This document shows positions 44,154 through 52,481 of a stretch of 64,000 bases of DNA, one piece after another. Both the position numbers and the translations under genes were made by a program. Numbering within the stretch: the stretch's first letter is position 1; each line of letters begins with the position of its first letter. Source of the stretch: Flaviflexus huanghaiensis. Lineage in GTDB: Bacteria; Actinomycetota; Actinomycetes; Actinomycetales; Actinomycetaceae. The notes below the pieces were generated by a model. The model saw nothing but the letters and a program-made list of their open reading frames with translations, had not been told where the DNA came from and ran no database searches. Location of the stretch: positions 1 to 64,000 of the forward strand of contig NZ_JACFAK010000012.1 of assembly GCF_014118685.1 (NCBI RefSeq). The letters run 5' to 3'.

Positions 44154-45374
44154 TCAGAGACCCATGTACTTCTCGGCCAGCTGCGCACCCTCGCCGAGCG
44201 CCCGCAGCTTGGCCCAGGCGAGCTGGGAGTGCAGGCGGCCGCCGAGGCCGCAGTCGGTTGAGGCGATGACGTTCTCGGGACCGACGAACTCCGCGAAGCG
44301 GATGATCGACTGGGCGACGGTCTCGGGATGCTCGACGATGTTCGTGTTGTGGGAGATGACGCCGGGGATGAGCTTGATGCCCTTCGGCAGCGTGCGGTTC
44401 TTCCAGATCTTCCACTCCCACGCGTGACGCGGGTTCGCCGCCTCGAAGGAGAACGCTCCCGCGTTGGCCTCGAAGACGGTGTCGACGATGTCATCGAAGG
44501 GGATGTCGGTCGTGTGCGGACCGTGCCAGGAGCCCCAGCAGATGTGGATGCGGACCTTGTCCCTGTCGATGCCCTTGATGGACTCGTTGATCTCCTCGAC
44601 GGAGTGCCGGACGTACTTGAGGTACTCCTCGACGGTGGGCTCTGGGTTCATCTGATCCCACGAGTCCGCCAGGTCGGGGGCGTCGATCTGGAGCGTGTGG
44701 CCGGCATCGACAATCGCCCGGTATTCCTTGTTGAGCTCGCCCGCGAGGGCCATGCCGGCATCGTGGCGGGACTCGTAGTGTGCGTTGCCCATGGAGGAGA
44801 GCATGCCGGGCGAGATGGAGGAGATGAAGCCGCGACCCTCGGCGCCGGCCGCCGCGAGCGCACTGCGCAGGCCCTCTGCATCGGCGCGGACAGCATCCTG
44901 CCCGACGTAGGTGACCTCTTTGACGATCGCGGGGGCGGTCGGGTTGTCGAGCGCCGCCATGATCCCCGCGTTGTAGGGGTCGGAGAGGTAGGCGTCCTTG
45001 AAGGCCGAGTAGTCCCGACGGTTCGCGTAGGTCGTCAACTCCGGCTCGTCATACTTGCCGGGGACCTCGTTCGGGTTCGGCATGACGCCATCCCGGTGCT
45101 CGGCAAAGCCGAGCCCGTCGAATCGGTGCCAGGCGTAGTACACCCAGGCGGTCGGCTCGATCTCTTCGACCATCGGCTTGCCGTACTCACCGTCGTTGAC
45201 GAGGTCGATGCCAGCCTCGAGCTGCTGCGCGACGACGTCGTTGATGTGCGACTGGAGACGCTGGTCGAACTCCCCGCGGTCGAGCTCTCCCTTCTGGAGA
45301 GCAATGTTCTCCTCGATGAGGGCGGTCGGGCGCGGCAGCGATCCCACGTGGGTTGTCCGAATTGTCTCAGCCAT
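44154..45374 (-). CDS. MetE-like cobalamin-independent methionine synthase family protein
   Basis: A 406-aa protein corresponding to the C-terminal catalytic half of MetE. It begins TTHVGSLPRP, a family start motif, and the zinc ligands are all present: His277 and Cys279 in HICWGSWHG, Glu311 in FSFEAAN and Cys375 in STDCGLGGR. Single-domain members use other methyl donors or act on related thiols, so true methionine synthesis is not certain. Start at 45374 with AAAGGG upstream. A structured leader and an intrinsic terminator lie just in front, which suggests control by attenuation. Confidence 0.85.
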   Translation of the reverse strand: MAETIRTTHVGSLPRPTALIEENIALQKGELDRGEFDQRLQSHINDVVAQQLEAGIDLVNDGEYGKPMVEEIEPTAWVYYAWHRFDGLGFAEHRDGVMPNPNEVPGKYDEPELTTYANRRDYSAFKDAYLSDPYNAGIMAALDNPTAPAIVKEVTYVGQDAVRADAEGLRSALAAAGAEGRGFISSISPGMLSSMGNAHYESRHDAGMALAGELNKEYRAIVDAGHTLQIDAPDLADSWDQMNPEPTVEEYLKYVRHSVEEINESIKGIDRDKVRIHICWGSWHGPHTTDIPFDDIVDTVFEANAGAFSFEAANPRHAWEWKIWKNRTLPKGIKLIPGVISHNTNIVEHPETVAQSIIRFAEFVGPENVIASTDCGLGGRLHSQLAWAKLRALGEGAQLAEKYMGL

Positions 45375-45394
45375 CTTGTTTTCCCTTTCAATCG

Positions 45395-45420
45395 AAAAAC
45401 CCCAGCCTAAGCGGCTGGGG
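45395..45420 (-). terminator. Intrinsic terminator 21 nt before the MetE-like start
   Basis: On the - strand CCCCAGCC-gctta-GGCTGGGG is followed by TTTTT. It lies 21 bases upstream of the ATG and 135 bases after the CMD gene stop, so it either ends the CMD transcript or acts as an attenuator for the MetE-like gene. Confidence 0.85.
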
Positions 45421-45554
45421 CGAGAAAGCAGGTTCGGTCCGTTTGGCGGGCCACGAGGGTGGACACACACCCCCAGGACCACGGGATACAGCCGTGGGAC
45501 TCCTCGTCACGACGTGCAGATGCCCCCGGGAACCGGCACTGCCGACAGCGCGGC
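45421..45554 (-). ncRNA. Candidate structured leader RNA ahead of the MetE-like gene
   Basis: On the - strand (45507 to 45453) the RNA can fold as a three-way junction: outer stem ACGAG/CTCGT, inner hairpin CCACGG-n6-CCGTGG and a second hairpin GGGTG-n6-CACCC. The intrinsic terminator follows 33 bases later and the MetE-like start 21 bases after that. I could not match the conserved cores of the SAM-I, SAM-IV, SAH or cobalamin riboswitches. An unclassified regulatory RNA, or chance G/C pairing, are the options. Confidence 0.4.
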
Positions 45555-45926
45555 TCAGCCCTCGAGAGCAGCCTTCATGCAGCGCATCGCCGCCAGCGTC
45601 TTCGGCACCCCGATGTAGGGCATGAGGTGAATGAAGCACTCGGCGACCTCGGATGCGGACATGCCGGCGACGTCGACCGCGGTCTTGATGTGACCCGTCA
45701 GCTGGGGCTCGACACCGCCCATCGCCGCGAGCGCCGCCATATTGAGCATCTGCCTGTCCCGCAGTTCGAGACCCTCGCGCTGGTAGGTGCCGCCGAAAAC
45801 CGCGCCGACGACCCAGTCCGAGGCGCCGGGCGCGAACTCGTCGAGCTGGTGCTTCCAGGCGGCGGCCCCTTCGGGCGATTGGGTGGCCTCGACGAACTCG
45901 TTGCCCTTCGACATGCTCAATTCCAC
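45555..45926 (-). CDS. Carboxymuconolactone decarboxylase (CMD) family protein
   Basis: A 123-aa all-helical CMD-family protein. The core FAPGASDWVVGAVFGGTYQR, ELRDRQMLNMAALAAMGG and TGHIKTAVDVAGMSASEVAE is typical of 4-carboxymuconolactone decarboxylase relatives; it lacks the CxxC of the AhpD branch. No other protocatechuate genes are near, so the substrate is uncertain. GTG start at 45926 is set by AAGGAG 6 nt upstream. Confidence 0.85.
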   Translation of the reverse strand: MELSMSKGNEFVEATQSPEGAAAWKHQLDEFAPGASDWVVGAVFGGTYQREGLELRDRQMLNMAALAAMGGVEPQLTGHIKTAVDVAGMSASEVAECFIHLMPYIGVPKTLAAMRCMKAALEG

Positions 45927-46048
45927 GGCAGACTCCTTAAAGTACAGGTCCCGGCCATGCTAACAGTCGAGCCTGCGGCGCCACTTCGTCGAGTCCAGCC
46001 GGGGCCGGGCACCGGCATGGTCCGCAGTTGACGGGGTAGGATCGCGCA

Positions 46049-46537
46049 GTGAAAAGTCCACGCCTGCGCCCCCTACGCCACGACGAGACGGCGCTTCTCG
46101 AGGCCGCGACTCTCGGCAACGTGAACTGGTGCGGACCGAGGTTCACGATCGACGATGTTCGCGAGCGGCCGGAGTTCGCCCACTACACGCACCTTGAATC
46201 GGACCGGGGCGACTTCGGCATCGTCGCCGAGCAGAGCGATGTCCTCGGCGTTGCGTGGGCGGTACTTCTTCCGGAGTCGGACCCGGGCTATGGATTCATC
46301 GATCCCACGGTCCCCGAACTGAGCCTGTGGGTCGCACCCACCGCACGCCGCCGTGGCATCGGCCGCACACTCCTCCGCGCCTTGATCGTGCAGGCGGCCA
46401 TCTTCGAGTTCGAGCGGCTGAGCCTGTCAGTCGAGCAGGACAACCCCGCGAAGGACCTCTACCTATCCGAGGGCTTCACAGACGTCCCCGGCAGAGATGA
46501 GGACGGCGTCATGGTCCTCCGTCTCGTCAGGCGTTAG
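46049..46537 (+). CDS. GNAT family N-acetyltransferase
   Basis: A 162-aa acetyltransferase. The acetyl-CoA-binding motif A is LWVAPTARRRGIGRTLLRAL and motif B follows with LSVEQDNPAKDLYLSEGF. Substrate unknown. The gene starts with GTG and TAGGAT (46037-46042) ends 6 nt before it, with no ribosome binding site, so it is probably leaderless. A small hairpin (46544-46558) follows the stop. Confidence 0.85.
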   Translation: MKSPRLRPLRHDETALLEAATLGNVNWCGPRFTIDDVRERPEFAHYTHLESDRGDFGIVAEQSDVLGVAWAVLLPESDPGYGFIDPTVPELSLWVAPTARRRGIGRTLLRALIVQAAIFEFERLSLSVEQDNPAKDLYLSEGFTDVPGRDEDGVMVLRLVRR

Positions 46538-46543
46538 ACCGGC

Positions 46544-46558
46544 CGGACCGCGGGTCCG
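46544..46558 (+). terminator. Short hairpin after the GNAT gene
   Basis: CGGACC-gcg-GGTCCG, a 6-bp stem 6 bases past the stop, no T-run. Confidence 0.3.
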
Positions 46559-46687
46559 AGCTCACAGCGCAGAGCCTGCGGCCCGTGCTAGCCTCGGCAG
46601 TGCCCAGCCCTCTGCTGCGCACCTTCACGGGACGACCCGCGAAGCGATGAGTTCTCATTCAGGGACGGCCCTGGAGAAGGACCATCA

Positions 46688-47770
46688 ATGACTTCGGCCG
46701 TCTCCACCCGCTCGCTCGGGCCCCTCGCACTTGGCTGGTCCGGCGTGGCCGCCCTCGCCATCATCGCCCCCGACCCATCGCAGTCGCTGGCTGCGTCGGT
46801 CGCCTGGCTCGTCGCCATCGTCACGGTCATTGTCGTCTGCGCGTTCGGGGTCCTCGGCCATGCCGAGGAGCTGGCTCGCCGGCTGGGCGATCCCTATGGC
46901 ACGCTCGTCCTCACCCTGTCGATCGTCACGATCGAGGTCGCCCTCATCGGTGCCGTCCTCTTCGGCCCCGGGGACAACGAAACGGTGGCGCGGGATGCGA
47001 CGATGGCGGCGGCAGTCCTCTTCCCCGGCCTCTTCCTCGGTGTGGGACTGCTGATCGGGACACTGCGGCATGGCCCGCTCCAGTTCAACCGGTCCGGCCT
47101 GTCGTCCTACCTGACCATGCTCATCGCCCTCGGGTCGATCGCCTTCGTCCTGCCCGGCTTCATCGGCGTCGACGGCGCCTACACAACCGGCCAGGCCATC
47201 CTCGTCGTCCTCACCACAGCCGGCGCCTACGGTTTCTTCCTCTGGCAGCAGATCGGCCCCCGCGCACGCGACTTCCAAGAGGTGACCGCGCTGAGAGTCG
47301 AGCAGGAGACGCCGAGCACCAGCCCCGCATGGCTCCACGGCCTCATCCTGTTCCTCACAGCCGCCCCCATCGTCGTCCTCAGCCATGACATGGCGGGGCT
47401 GCTCGACACCGTTCTCGCCCGCACATCCGCACCCGTCGCACTGTCCGGCCTCCTCATCACGACCATCGTCATGCTGCCCGAAGGCCTGACGACTCTTCGC
47501 GCGGCCTGGTTCGGGGAGATACAGCGAGTCTCCAACCTCACCCACGGGGCCATGGTGTCGGTCGTCGGCCTCACCATTCCAACGGTGCTCACGATCGGGC
47601 TCATCACCGGCCAGCACATCGTCTTCGCCGAGTCGGCGACCAACATCGCATTCCTGGCAATCCTCGCCCTCATCTCCCTGTCGATACTCGGAGCGAAGCG
47701 GGCAACCCCCGTCCATGCGGTCGTCCTGCTGGTTGTGTCTCTCATGTACCTGGTCAGCGTCTTCTCCTGA
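46688..47770 (+). CDS. chaA: ChaA-like Ca2+(Na+)/H+ antiporter
   Basis: A 360-aa inner-membrane cation/proton antiporter of the CaCA superfamily. The first alpha-repeat reads GHAEELARRLGDPYGTLVLT then LSIVTIEVALIG, and the second LITTIVMLPEGLTTLRAAWF, each bringing an acidic residue into the transport site. About eleven hydrophobic segments are visible and the length matches ChaA. AAGGA lies before the ATG. It stands alone. Confidence 0.88.
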   Translation: MTSAVSTRSLGPLALGWSGVAALAIIAPDPSQSLAASVAWLVAIVTVIVVCAFGVLGHAEELARRLGDPYGTLVLTLSIVTIEVALIGAVLFGPGDNETVARDATMAAAVLFPGLFLGVGLLIGTLRHGPLQFNRSGLSSYLTMLIALGSIAFVLPGFIGVDGAYTTGQAILVVLTTAGAYGFFLWQQIGPRARDFQEVTALRVEQETPSTSPAWLHGLILFLTAAPIVVLSHDMAGLLDTVLARTSAPVALSGLLITTIVMLPEGLTTLRAAWFGEIQRVSNLTHGAMVSVVGLTIPTVLTIGLITGQHIVFAESATNIAFLAILALISLSILGAKRATPVHAVVLLVVSLMYLVSVFS

Positions 47771-47897
47771 GCAGAAGCAGCGCGCTCAGATGCGGCTCGG
47801 CACCTCACCTCTCCACGCCTTGGCCGTTCCACGACCTTCGACCGCGGCATCGCGTAACCTCGCGCCCTCGGTTCCTGCGGCAGATCCAACTGCCGCG

Positions 47898-48362
47898 TCA
47901 GTAGTCAAATCCTGGCCCGGCCGTTACGCTGAGCCCCGCATCGTCCTCCTGGAGGACCCAACTCTCATTGGAATGCCGGTCCCGAACGACGCTCTCAACG
48001 GCTGCCATGATGTCCCGCCAATCGTCTCCGCCGACGACGCGCGCGACCTCGGCGGCGTAGACCGCCTCGCCTCGTCGTTCCCTCAGCAGCGTGCTGATCA
48101 CCGCCACGGCTCGGGCACGTCGGCCCTCATCTGTGGGCTCCCACCAGGGTTCACCGCGCTCGCCCAGCGCCGTCTTCGCCGCGTGAACGCGGGCTCGGGC
48201 GGTGAGGTCGCCGCTCTTGATCGCACGCCTCGCCCGCATGAGCTCGCGCACAAGCTCATTCTTGAGCTCGTCTGGAATCGTCGGGTCGGTCGCGCGCCAA
48301 CGACGGCCGCCGACGATGATCCACCGACCATCGTCAGTCTTCTCCGGTTGGGGTCGCGCCAT
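47898..48362 (-). CDS. Conserved actinobacterial protein of unknown function (DUF3253-like C-terminus)
   Basis: A 154-aa soluble protein beginning ARPQPEKTDDGRWIIVGGRR then WRATDPTIPDELKNELVREL; the second half (AVISTLLRERRGEAVYAAEV then ARVVGGDDWRDIMAAVES) resembles the small DUF3253 winged-helix-like module. Related proteins are widespread in Actinobacteria without a known role. I start at the ATG at 48362; TAGACT lies 8 nt before it, so the leader is absent or 1-2 nt long. It sits downstream of the heliorhodopsin gene terminator on the same strand? No: transcription of both runs leftward and the strong hairpin at 48433-48479 separates them. Confidence 0.6.
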   Translation of the reverse strand: MARPQPEKTDDGRWIIVGGRRWRATDPTIPDELKNELVRELMRARRAIKSGDLTARARVHAAKTALGERGEPWWEPTDEGRRARAVAVISTLLRERRGEAVYAAEVARVVGGDDWRDIMAAVESVVRDRHSNESWVLQEDDAGLSVTAGPGFDY

Positions 48363-48426
48363 AGCGCCACAGTCTACGCATCGCCGCGGGGGAGTCATCG
48401 GAGCCGATCCTTCGAAATCTCGGCGC

Positions 48427-48479
48427 AAAAGACTGCTGCTCTATCTCTCGGCTCGCGCCGCTGAGAGATAGAGCAGCAG
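48427..48479 (-). terminator. Intrinsic terminator of the heliorhodopsin gene
   Basis: A perfect 17-bp stem (48433-48449 with 48463-48479, 13-nt loop) is followed on the - strand by GTCTTTT. It starts 30 bases after the heliorhodopsin stop and is the strongest terminator in the window. Confidence 0.9.
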
Positions 48480-48509
48480 TGTTCGGTTCGTTGACCGGCG
48501 TAAGTCAGA

Positions 48510-49277
48510 TCAGCCCGCGAGGGTCCCCGCAAAGATCTGCCAGGCGAGTGCCGACTTCGCCGTGAGGCTGAGGGTGATGTAGAGCCTCTCCCCCACGAGG
48601 TAGTCGCGGAACCTGCCGACCGGCCGGTACTGGAGCCACTGAACAACGGCGAAGACGTTGAAGAACAGGAACAGCGAGACGATGATCCCGTAGACGAAGC
48701 CGGGCGGCTCCGCGCCTGTCGTCGAGCCCGGGGCGATCGTGTAGATGACGACGCCGATCCAGGGAATGATCCCAGCGAAGCAGCCGAAGATGAACGGCAG
48801 CCATCCGCCGTCGCCCGGCGTGTGGTAGCGCTCCTGGAGCCAGCCGAAGAGAATCATCGAGGCGTTGACGCCGAACAGGGCCAGCAGTGCCACGACGTCG
48901 GAGATGCCGACGAGCTGGGCGATGATGACGATCATGAGTGAGCTCGACAGCGAGTACTCGACCCAGCGGAAGTAGTTGTGGCCCTGCTCGAGGCCCGCCC
49001 TATATCGCGCGAAGAACGGCGGCGAGGAGACGATGACATGGAAGACCGCCGACAGCGCGAGGAACAGCGCGATCAGCATCGGCGTCGACAGATCCCACAG
49101 GAGGACGGAGTCACCTGGCGGAGTTCCTGGAGGACCAGCGAGATAGGTCGCCGTCACGGGCAGGGTGAAATCAGTCGCGAGTAAGACCACCGCGACCGCC
49201 TGAGCCGCGTGGACGACCGCGGCGATGATGTTGTATCTGCGCAACCTGCTGTAGCGGGCGCCTGTCTTCTCTGACAT
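48510..49277 (-). CDS. Heliorhodopsin
   Basis: A 255-aa seven-helix retinal protein of the heliorhodopsin family. It shows the N-terminal RRYNIIAAVVHAAQ, the third-helix RWVEYSLSSSLM with counterion Glu107, the seventh-helix YITLSLTAKSALAWQIFAG with the retinal Schiff-base Lys241 and Ser237, and the family histidines His23 and His80. These positions coincide in number with those of the type member HeR-48C12. Heliorhodopsins sit inverted in the membrane and are not ion pumps; light signalling or enzyme regulation has been proposed. CGGAGC precedes the ATG. It is monocistronic, with arsR 177 bases upstream on the same strand. No retinal-synthesis gene is in the window. Confidence 0.93.
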   Translation of the reverse strand: MSEKTGARYSRLRRYNIIAAVVHAAQAVAVVLLATDFTLPVTATYLAGPPGTPPGDSVLLWDLSTPMLIALFLALSAVFHVIVSSPPFFARYRAGLEQGHNYFRWVEYSLSSSLMIVIIAQLVGISDVVALLALFGVNASMILFGWLQERYHTPGDGGWLPFIFGCFAGIIPWIGVVIYTIAPGSTTGAEPPGFVYGIIVSLFLFFNVFAVVQWLQYRPVGRFRDYLVGERLYITLSLTAKSALAWQIFAGTLAG

Positions 49278-49370
49278 GGAAGCTCCGTTCGCAGGGCCGA
49301 TTGTGGATTGAGTCTACGGGCGAGAAGGCACGAAAGGGAACAGGAATAGATCAGAGCGTGCGAAGAGCAC

Positions 49371-49406
49371 AGAGGCGTCACGATGCGACATCGACGCGAC
49401 GCCTCT
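49371..49406 (-). terminator. Hairpin after arsR
   Basis: AGAGGCGTC-n18-GACGCCTCT forms a 9-bp stem between the arsR stop and the heliorhodopsin start. No T-run; it may separate the two transcripts. Confidence 0.4.
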
Positions 49407-49454
49407 TGCGCGTGTCGGGGCCACGCCGCAGTCGATTCTGCACCCTTTCGAACA

Positions 49455-49808
49455 TCAGAAGCTGATCGCCTCGCGCAGCGCCTCGAAGGCGCTCTCCTCG
49501 AGGCGGAAGTAGGCCCATCTCCCCCGCTGCTCACGGGTGACGAGGCCCGCCTCAACGAGGACTCTCATGTGGTGCGAGACGGTGGGCTGGCTCAGACCCA
49601 CCGGCTCGGTGAGATCGCAGACGCACGCCTCGGAGCCTTCGGTGGCGGCGATGAGGGAGATGAGCCGCACCCGATTCGGGTCGCTCAGCGCCTTGAACAC
49701 CCTCGCGAGCCCTTCTGCCGCCTCCACATCAAGCCCGTCCCCGATGGCCGTCGAGCAGCAGGATTGGACCCTGGCGGGGGCGATGGGGAGGTCGATGCGC
49801 GTAGTCAT
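49455..49808 (-). CDS. arsR: ArsR/SmtB family metalloid-responsive repressor
   Basis: A 117-aa winged-helix repressor. The DNA-binding helix is LSQPTVSHHMRVLVEAGLV. Metalloid-type cysteines are present: Cys17-Cys18 near the N-terminus and Cys62/Cys64 in ACVCDL, matching the CVCDL sensor of ArsR. As(III) binding would release it from DNA. It is divergent from arsM and both face the 51-bp palindrome. I start at 49808; TAGGGT ends 7 nt upstream, so the leader is minimal. Confidence 0.88.
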   Translation of the reverse strand: MTTRIDLPIAPARVQSCCSTAIGDGLDVEAAEGLARVFKALSDPNRVRLISLIAATEGSEACVCDLTEPVGLSQPTVSHHMRVLVEAGLVTREQRGRWAYFRLEESAFEALREAISF

Positions 49809-49828
49809 AGCACCCACCCTACCTCCCG

Positions 49829-49879
49829 TATTGACGAGCGTCGATATGTGCCCTATTGTCATATCGACACTCATCAATA
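49829..49879. promoter_or_regulatory. 51-bp symmetric ars operator
   Basis: Centred on 49854: inner arms GTCGATATG (49840-49848) and CATATCGAC (49860-49868), outer arms TATTGA (49829-49834) and TCAATA (49874-49879). Each half also resembles an ArsR half-site pair, so two dimers could bind. It fills the gap between arsR and arsM. Confidence 0.82.
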
Positions 49880-49888
49880 GGAGGCATG

Positions 49889-50725
49889 ATGTCCGACATG
49901 CGCGAACAGGTGCGGCAGAATTACGCCGCGGCCGCCACTGCGGTGACTCAAGGAATTCACGTTCCTCTCACCGTCGCCGCGAACGAGTCCTGCTGCGGGC
50001 CCGCCGAATCGTCCTGCTGCGGCACCCCCACAGTCACGTCGGGGTGCTGTGGCGACTCCGGCTCAGTCGAGCAGGGCTTTGGCGCGTCCCTCTATTCGAC
50101 CGACGAGAGAAGCGAGCTCCCCACCGAGGCGGTGCTCGCCTCACTCGGCTGCGGCAACCCGATGGTGGTCGCCGAGCTGCGCGAGGGAGAGACAGTCTTG
50201 GATCTCGGCTCCGGCGGCGGCATCGACGTGCTTCTCTCAGCTCGTCGCGTGGGCCGCACCGGCTTCGTCTACGGAGTCGACATGACGGACGAGATGCTCG
50301 AGCTCGCCGAGTCGAACCGAGCGAAGGCTGGCGCGACGAACGTCGAGTTTCTCAAGGGCACGATCGAAGATCTCCCGCTGCCGGATGACGCCGTCGACGT
50401 CATCATCTCCAACTGCGTCATCAACCTCTCAACAGACAAGCCCGCGGTGCTCGCCGAAATGTTCCGCGTTCTGGCACCAGGCGGCCGTATCGGCATCTCC
50501 GACGTCGTCGCAGAGGACCACCTCAGCCCCGCCGATCGCACCGAGCGCGGCTCCTACGTCGGCTGCATCGCCGGCGCGCTATCCCGATCGGAGTATCTCG
50601 ACGGGCTGGCCGAGGCAGGATTCGCAGAGGAAGAGGTGACGTTCACCCATGAGGTGGCGCCCGGCATGCATTCCGCGCTGATCCGCGCCGTCAAGCCATC
50701 AGCACACGGGCGGGCCTCGGCCTGA
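49889..50725 (+). CDS. arsM: Arsenite S-adenosylmethionine methyltransferase
   Basis: A 278-aa SAM-dependent methyltransferase that methylates As(III), a detoxification step. The SAM loop is [12 protein letters not shown] (105-116), and the arsenic-binding cysteines Cys176 (NCVINL) and Cys226 (VGCIAGA) are present. The N-terminus carries three CC pairs (35-36, 43-44, 53-54) within 20 residues, as seen in a subset of ArsM. AGGAGG lies 4 nt before the chosen ATG (49886 is one codon earlier). Paired with the divergent arsR; no arsB/arsC efflux or reductase genes are in the window. Confidence 0.93.
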   Translation: MSDMREQVRQNYAAAATAVTQGIHVPLTVAANESCCGPAESSCCGTPTVTSGCCGDSGSVEQGFGASLYSTDERSELPTEAVLASLGCGNPMVVAELREGETVLDLGSGGGIDVLLSARRVGRTGFVYGVDMTDEMLELAESNRAKAGATNVEFLKGTIEDLPLPDDAVDVIISNCVINLSTDKPAVLAEMFRVLAPGGRIGISDVVAEDHLSPADRTERGSYVGCIAGALSRSEYLDGLAEAGFAEEEVTFTHEVAPGMHSALIRAVKPSAHGRASA

Positions 50726-50777
50726 TTCCCGGCGACACTGCCGACGGCTCCCACAGTCCCCCACTTAGACTGAAGGC

Positions 50778-51143
50778 GTGACCGCATCATCGCCCGACGA
50801 CTTCTTCGGCGCCGAGGGCGTCGGAATCGAGACCTTCAGGCGCGTGCATGACGCGCTCCTGACGTCTCACCCGAATGTGACGATCCGGGTGACGACAAGC
50901 CAGGTGGCGTTCCGCCGTCGGCGCGGCTTCGCTTTTCTGTGGAAGCCCGACCAGTACCTTCGACGCCCAGCCGCGCCGGTCGTGCTGTCGATCGCTGCGA
51001 ACTCTCGCATCGAGTCGCCACGATTCAAGGAGGTGGTGCATCCTGGCCCGTGGATGCACCACCTCGAAGTCAACGACGCGGAGGATGTCGACTCTGAGGT
51101 GCTGAACTGGCTGCACCTGGCGGCCGACGACGCATCCCGATGA
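50778..51143 (+). CDS. DUF5655 domain protein
   Basis: A 121-aa protein: RVTTSQVAFRRRRGFAFLWK, then FKEVVHPGPWMHHLEV near the end, are the conserved segments of DUF5655, a small family related to the YjbR/MmcQ-type fold and found mainly in Actinobacteria. Function unknown. GTG start; TAGACT (50766-50771) ends 6 nt before it, so the gene is likely leaderless. 51144-51302 after it shows no gene. Confidence 0.75.
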   Translation: MTASSPDDFFGAEGVGIETFRRVHDALLTSHPNVTIRVTTSQVAFRRRRGFAFLWKPDQYLRRPAAPVVLSIAANSRIESPRFKEVVHPGPWMHHLEVNDAEDVDSEVLNWLHLAADDASR

Positions 51144-51302
51144 CTCAACGCGGATGTCCCTCCGCAATCAAGCCACGACTTGACGGAAGAGGCCCCCCGC
51201 GCCATCGCGAAGGCGCCAGAGACTGCCTTCGCGGCGCAGAGCCATCCCATCTGACACAACCGCGCACTGGTGGTTCGGCCTGGTGCGGCGTAGCGTTCTG
51301 CC

Positions 51303-51644
51303 ATGATTGACGACGATCCGACGACAACGAATCCCGATCACTACCGGGTGCTGTGGGAGAACGAGCTCGTTCGCGTCCTGGAGTACACCGACACCCCGGG
51401 CGTGCAGACCACCCCGCACTCCCATCCGAACAGCGTCATGATCACTCTTTCCTCATTCGACCGGCGGCTGACCTCCGGAGATCGGGAACTGGACGTCTCG
51501 CTCCCCGCCGGGAAGGCCGTGTGGCTTCCTGCCCAGCGGCACTCCGGTCACAACATCGGCTCGACACCGACGCACACGATCTTCGTCGAGTTGAAGGGAG
51601 ATGCCGCAGGCGAGCAGTCCGAGACTGCAGTGGGACCGGAGTGA
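51303..51644 (+). CDS. Small cupin-domain protein
   Basis: A 113-aa single-domain cupin. The metal-binding motif 1 appears as TTPHSHPNSVMITL and motif 2 as GHNIGSTPTHTIFVEL, preceded by the strand VLEYTDTPG. Such proteins bind a metal and may be enzymes or sensors; the substrate is unknown. TAGCGT (51291-51296) ends 6 nt before the ATG, again a leaderless layout. Confidence 0.75.
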   Translation: MIDDDPTTTNPDHYRVLWENELVRVLEYTDTPGVQTTPHSHPNSVMITLSSFDRRLTSGDRELDVSLPAGKAVWLPAQRHSGHNIGSTPTHTIFVELKGDAAGEQSETAVGPE

Positions 51645-51713
51645 CGAGACGGTCGCCAGCTCGCTCAGAGGCGGCGCCGATCGCTCGCCTTCTCGCAGCG
51701 TCGCCCTGTGCGA

Positions 51714-52481
51714 CTAGATCTCTGCGACCCAGGTTTGGAACTGCTTCGCCGAGACCTCGCCGAGCCATGCCTGCCACTTCGGACCGAAGGTGATGCGGCG
51801 GGCCCCAAGTTCGCGGAGCGTCGCGATGTCGCCCGCCCCGTGCATCTCCACCGGATGGGCGGTGACGTTGACGGGGACTGATACCGCCCCGGCGAGCTGC
51901 CTCACCTCGTCGGCGGTGCGGAGTCCGACCGGGTAGACCGAGCGGGCGCCCGCCTGCTCCATGAGCCTCATCCGCTCCGCGGCCTCCTCAAGCGGATCCT
52001 CGAAGACATCGCCGAGCTTCATCGCATCCGTCCGGCCGTTGATGACGAACGGGATACCGGCACTGTCGGCGGCCTCGCGGGCGGCGGCGATGTACTCGGC
52101 GTGCTCGGCTCGATCGCGGACGCGCCGGCCCTCGCGATGCACGACATCTTCGATGTTCGCACCGACCGCGCCGACCTCGATGAGGCGGTTGATGAGGTCA
52201 CCGCCAGGCAGTCCATAGCCCGATTCGACGTCGGCACTGACGGGGACGTCAACCGAGCGGACGATGCGCTCGATAACGGCCAGGTACTCATCGAAGTCCA
52301 TCTGCTCACCGTCGGCGCTGCCGATCGCGTCGGCCACCGGGTGGCTCCCAATGGTCAGTCCGGTGAAGCCTGCGTCGGCGGCGACGCGGGCACTCCATGT
52401 GTCCCACACAGTCGGCAGGATGACGAGGTCGCCGGATTCGTGCTGGTCGGCAAGGTTGCGTGCGCGCTCTTCGATAGACAT
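51714..52481 (-). CDS. Isocitrate lyase / PEP mutase family protein
   Basis: A 255-aa TIM-barrel enzyme of the ICL/PEPM superfamily. Visible are ILPTVWDTWSARVAADAGF, the metal-binding VSADVESGYG, GANIEDVVHREG and VINGRTDA. It lacks the KKCGH signature of true isocitrate lyase, so it belongs to the short carboxyvinyl-carboxyphosphonate / methylisocitrate-lyase-like group with unknown substrate. GAGGAGG lies 6 nt before the ATG at 52481. Confidence 0.85.
   Translation of the reverse strand: MSIEERARNLADQHESGDLVILPTVWDTWSARVAADAGFTGLTIGSHPVADAIGSADGEQMDFDEYLAVIERIVRSVDVPVSADVESGYGLPGGDLINRLIEVGAVGANIEDVVHREGRRVRDRAEHAEYIAAAREAADSAGIPFVINGRTDAMKLGDVFEDPLEEAAERMRLMEQAGARSVYPVGLRTADEVRQLAGAVSVPVNVTAHPVEMHGAGDIATLRELGARRITFGPKWQAWLGEVSAKQFQTWVAEI

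Noticed and set aside
46685-47716. A 343-codon open frame antisense to the Ca2+/H+ antiporter
   Set aside because: Strongly biased composition (Asp, Gly, Glu), exact overlap with a conserved transporter, no ribosome binding site.
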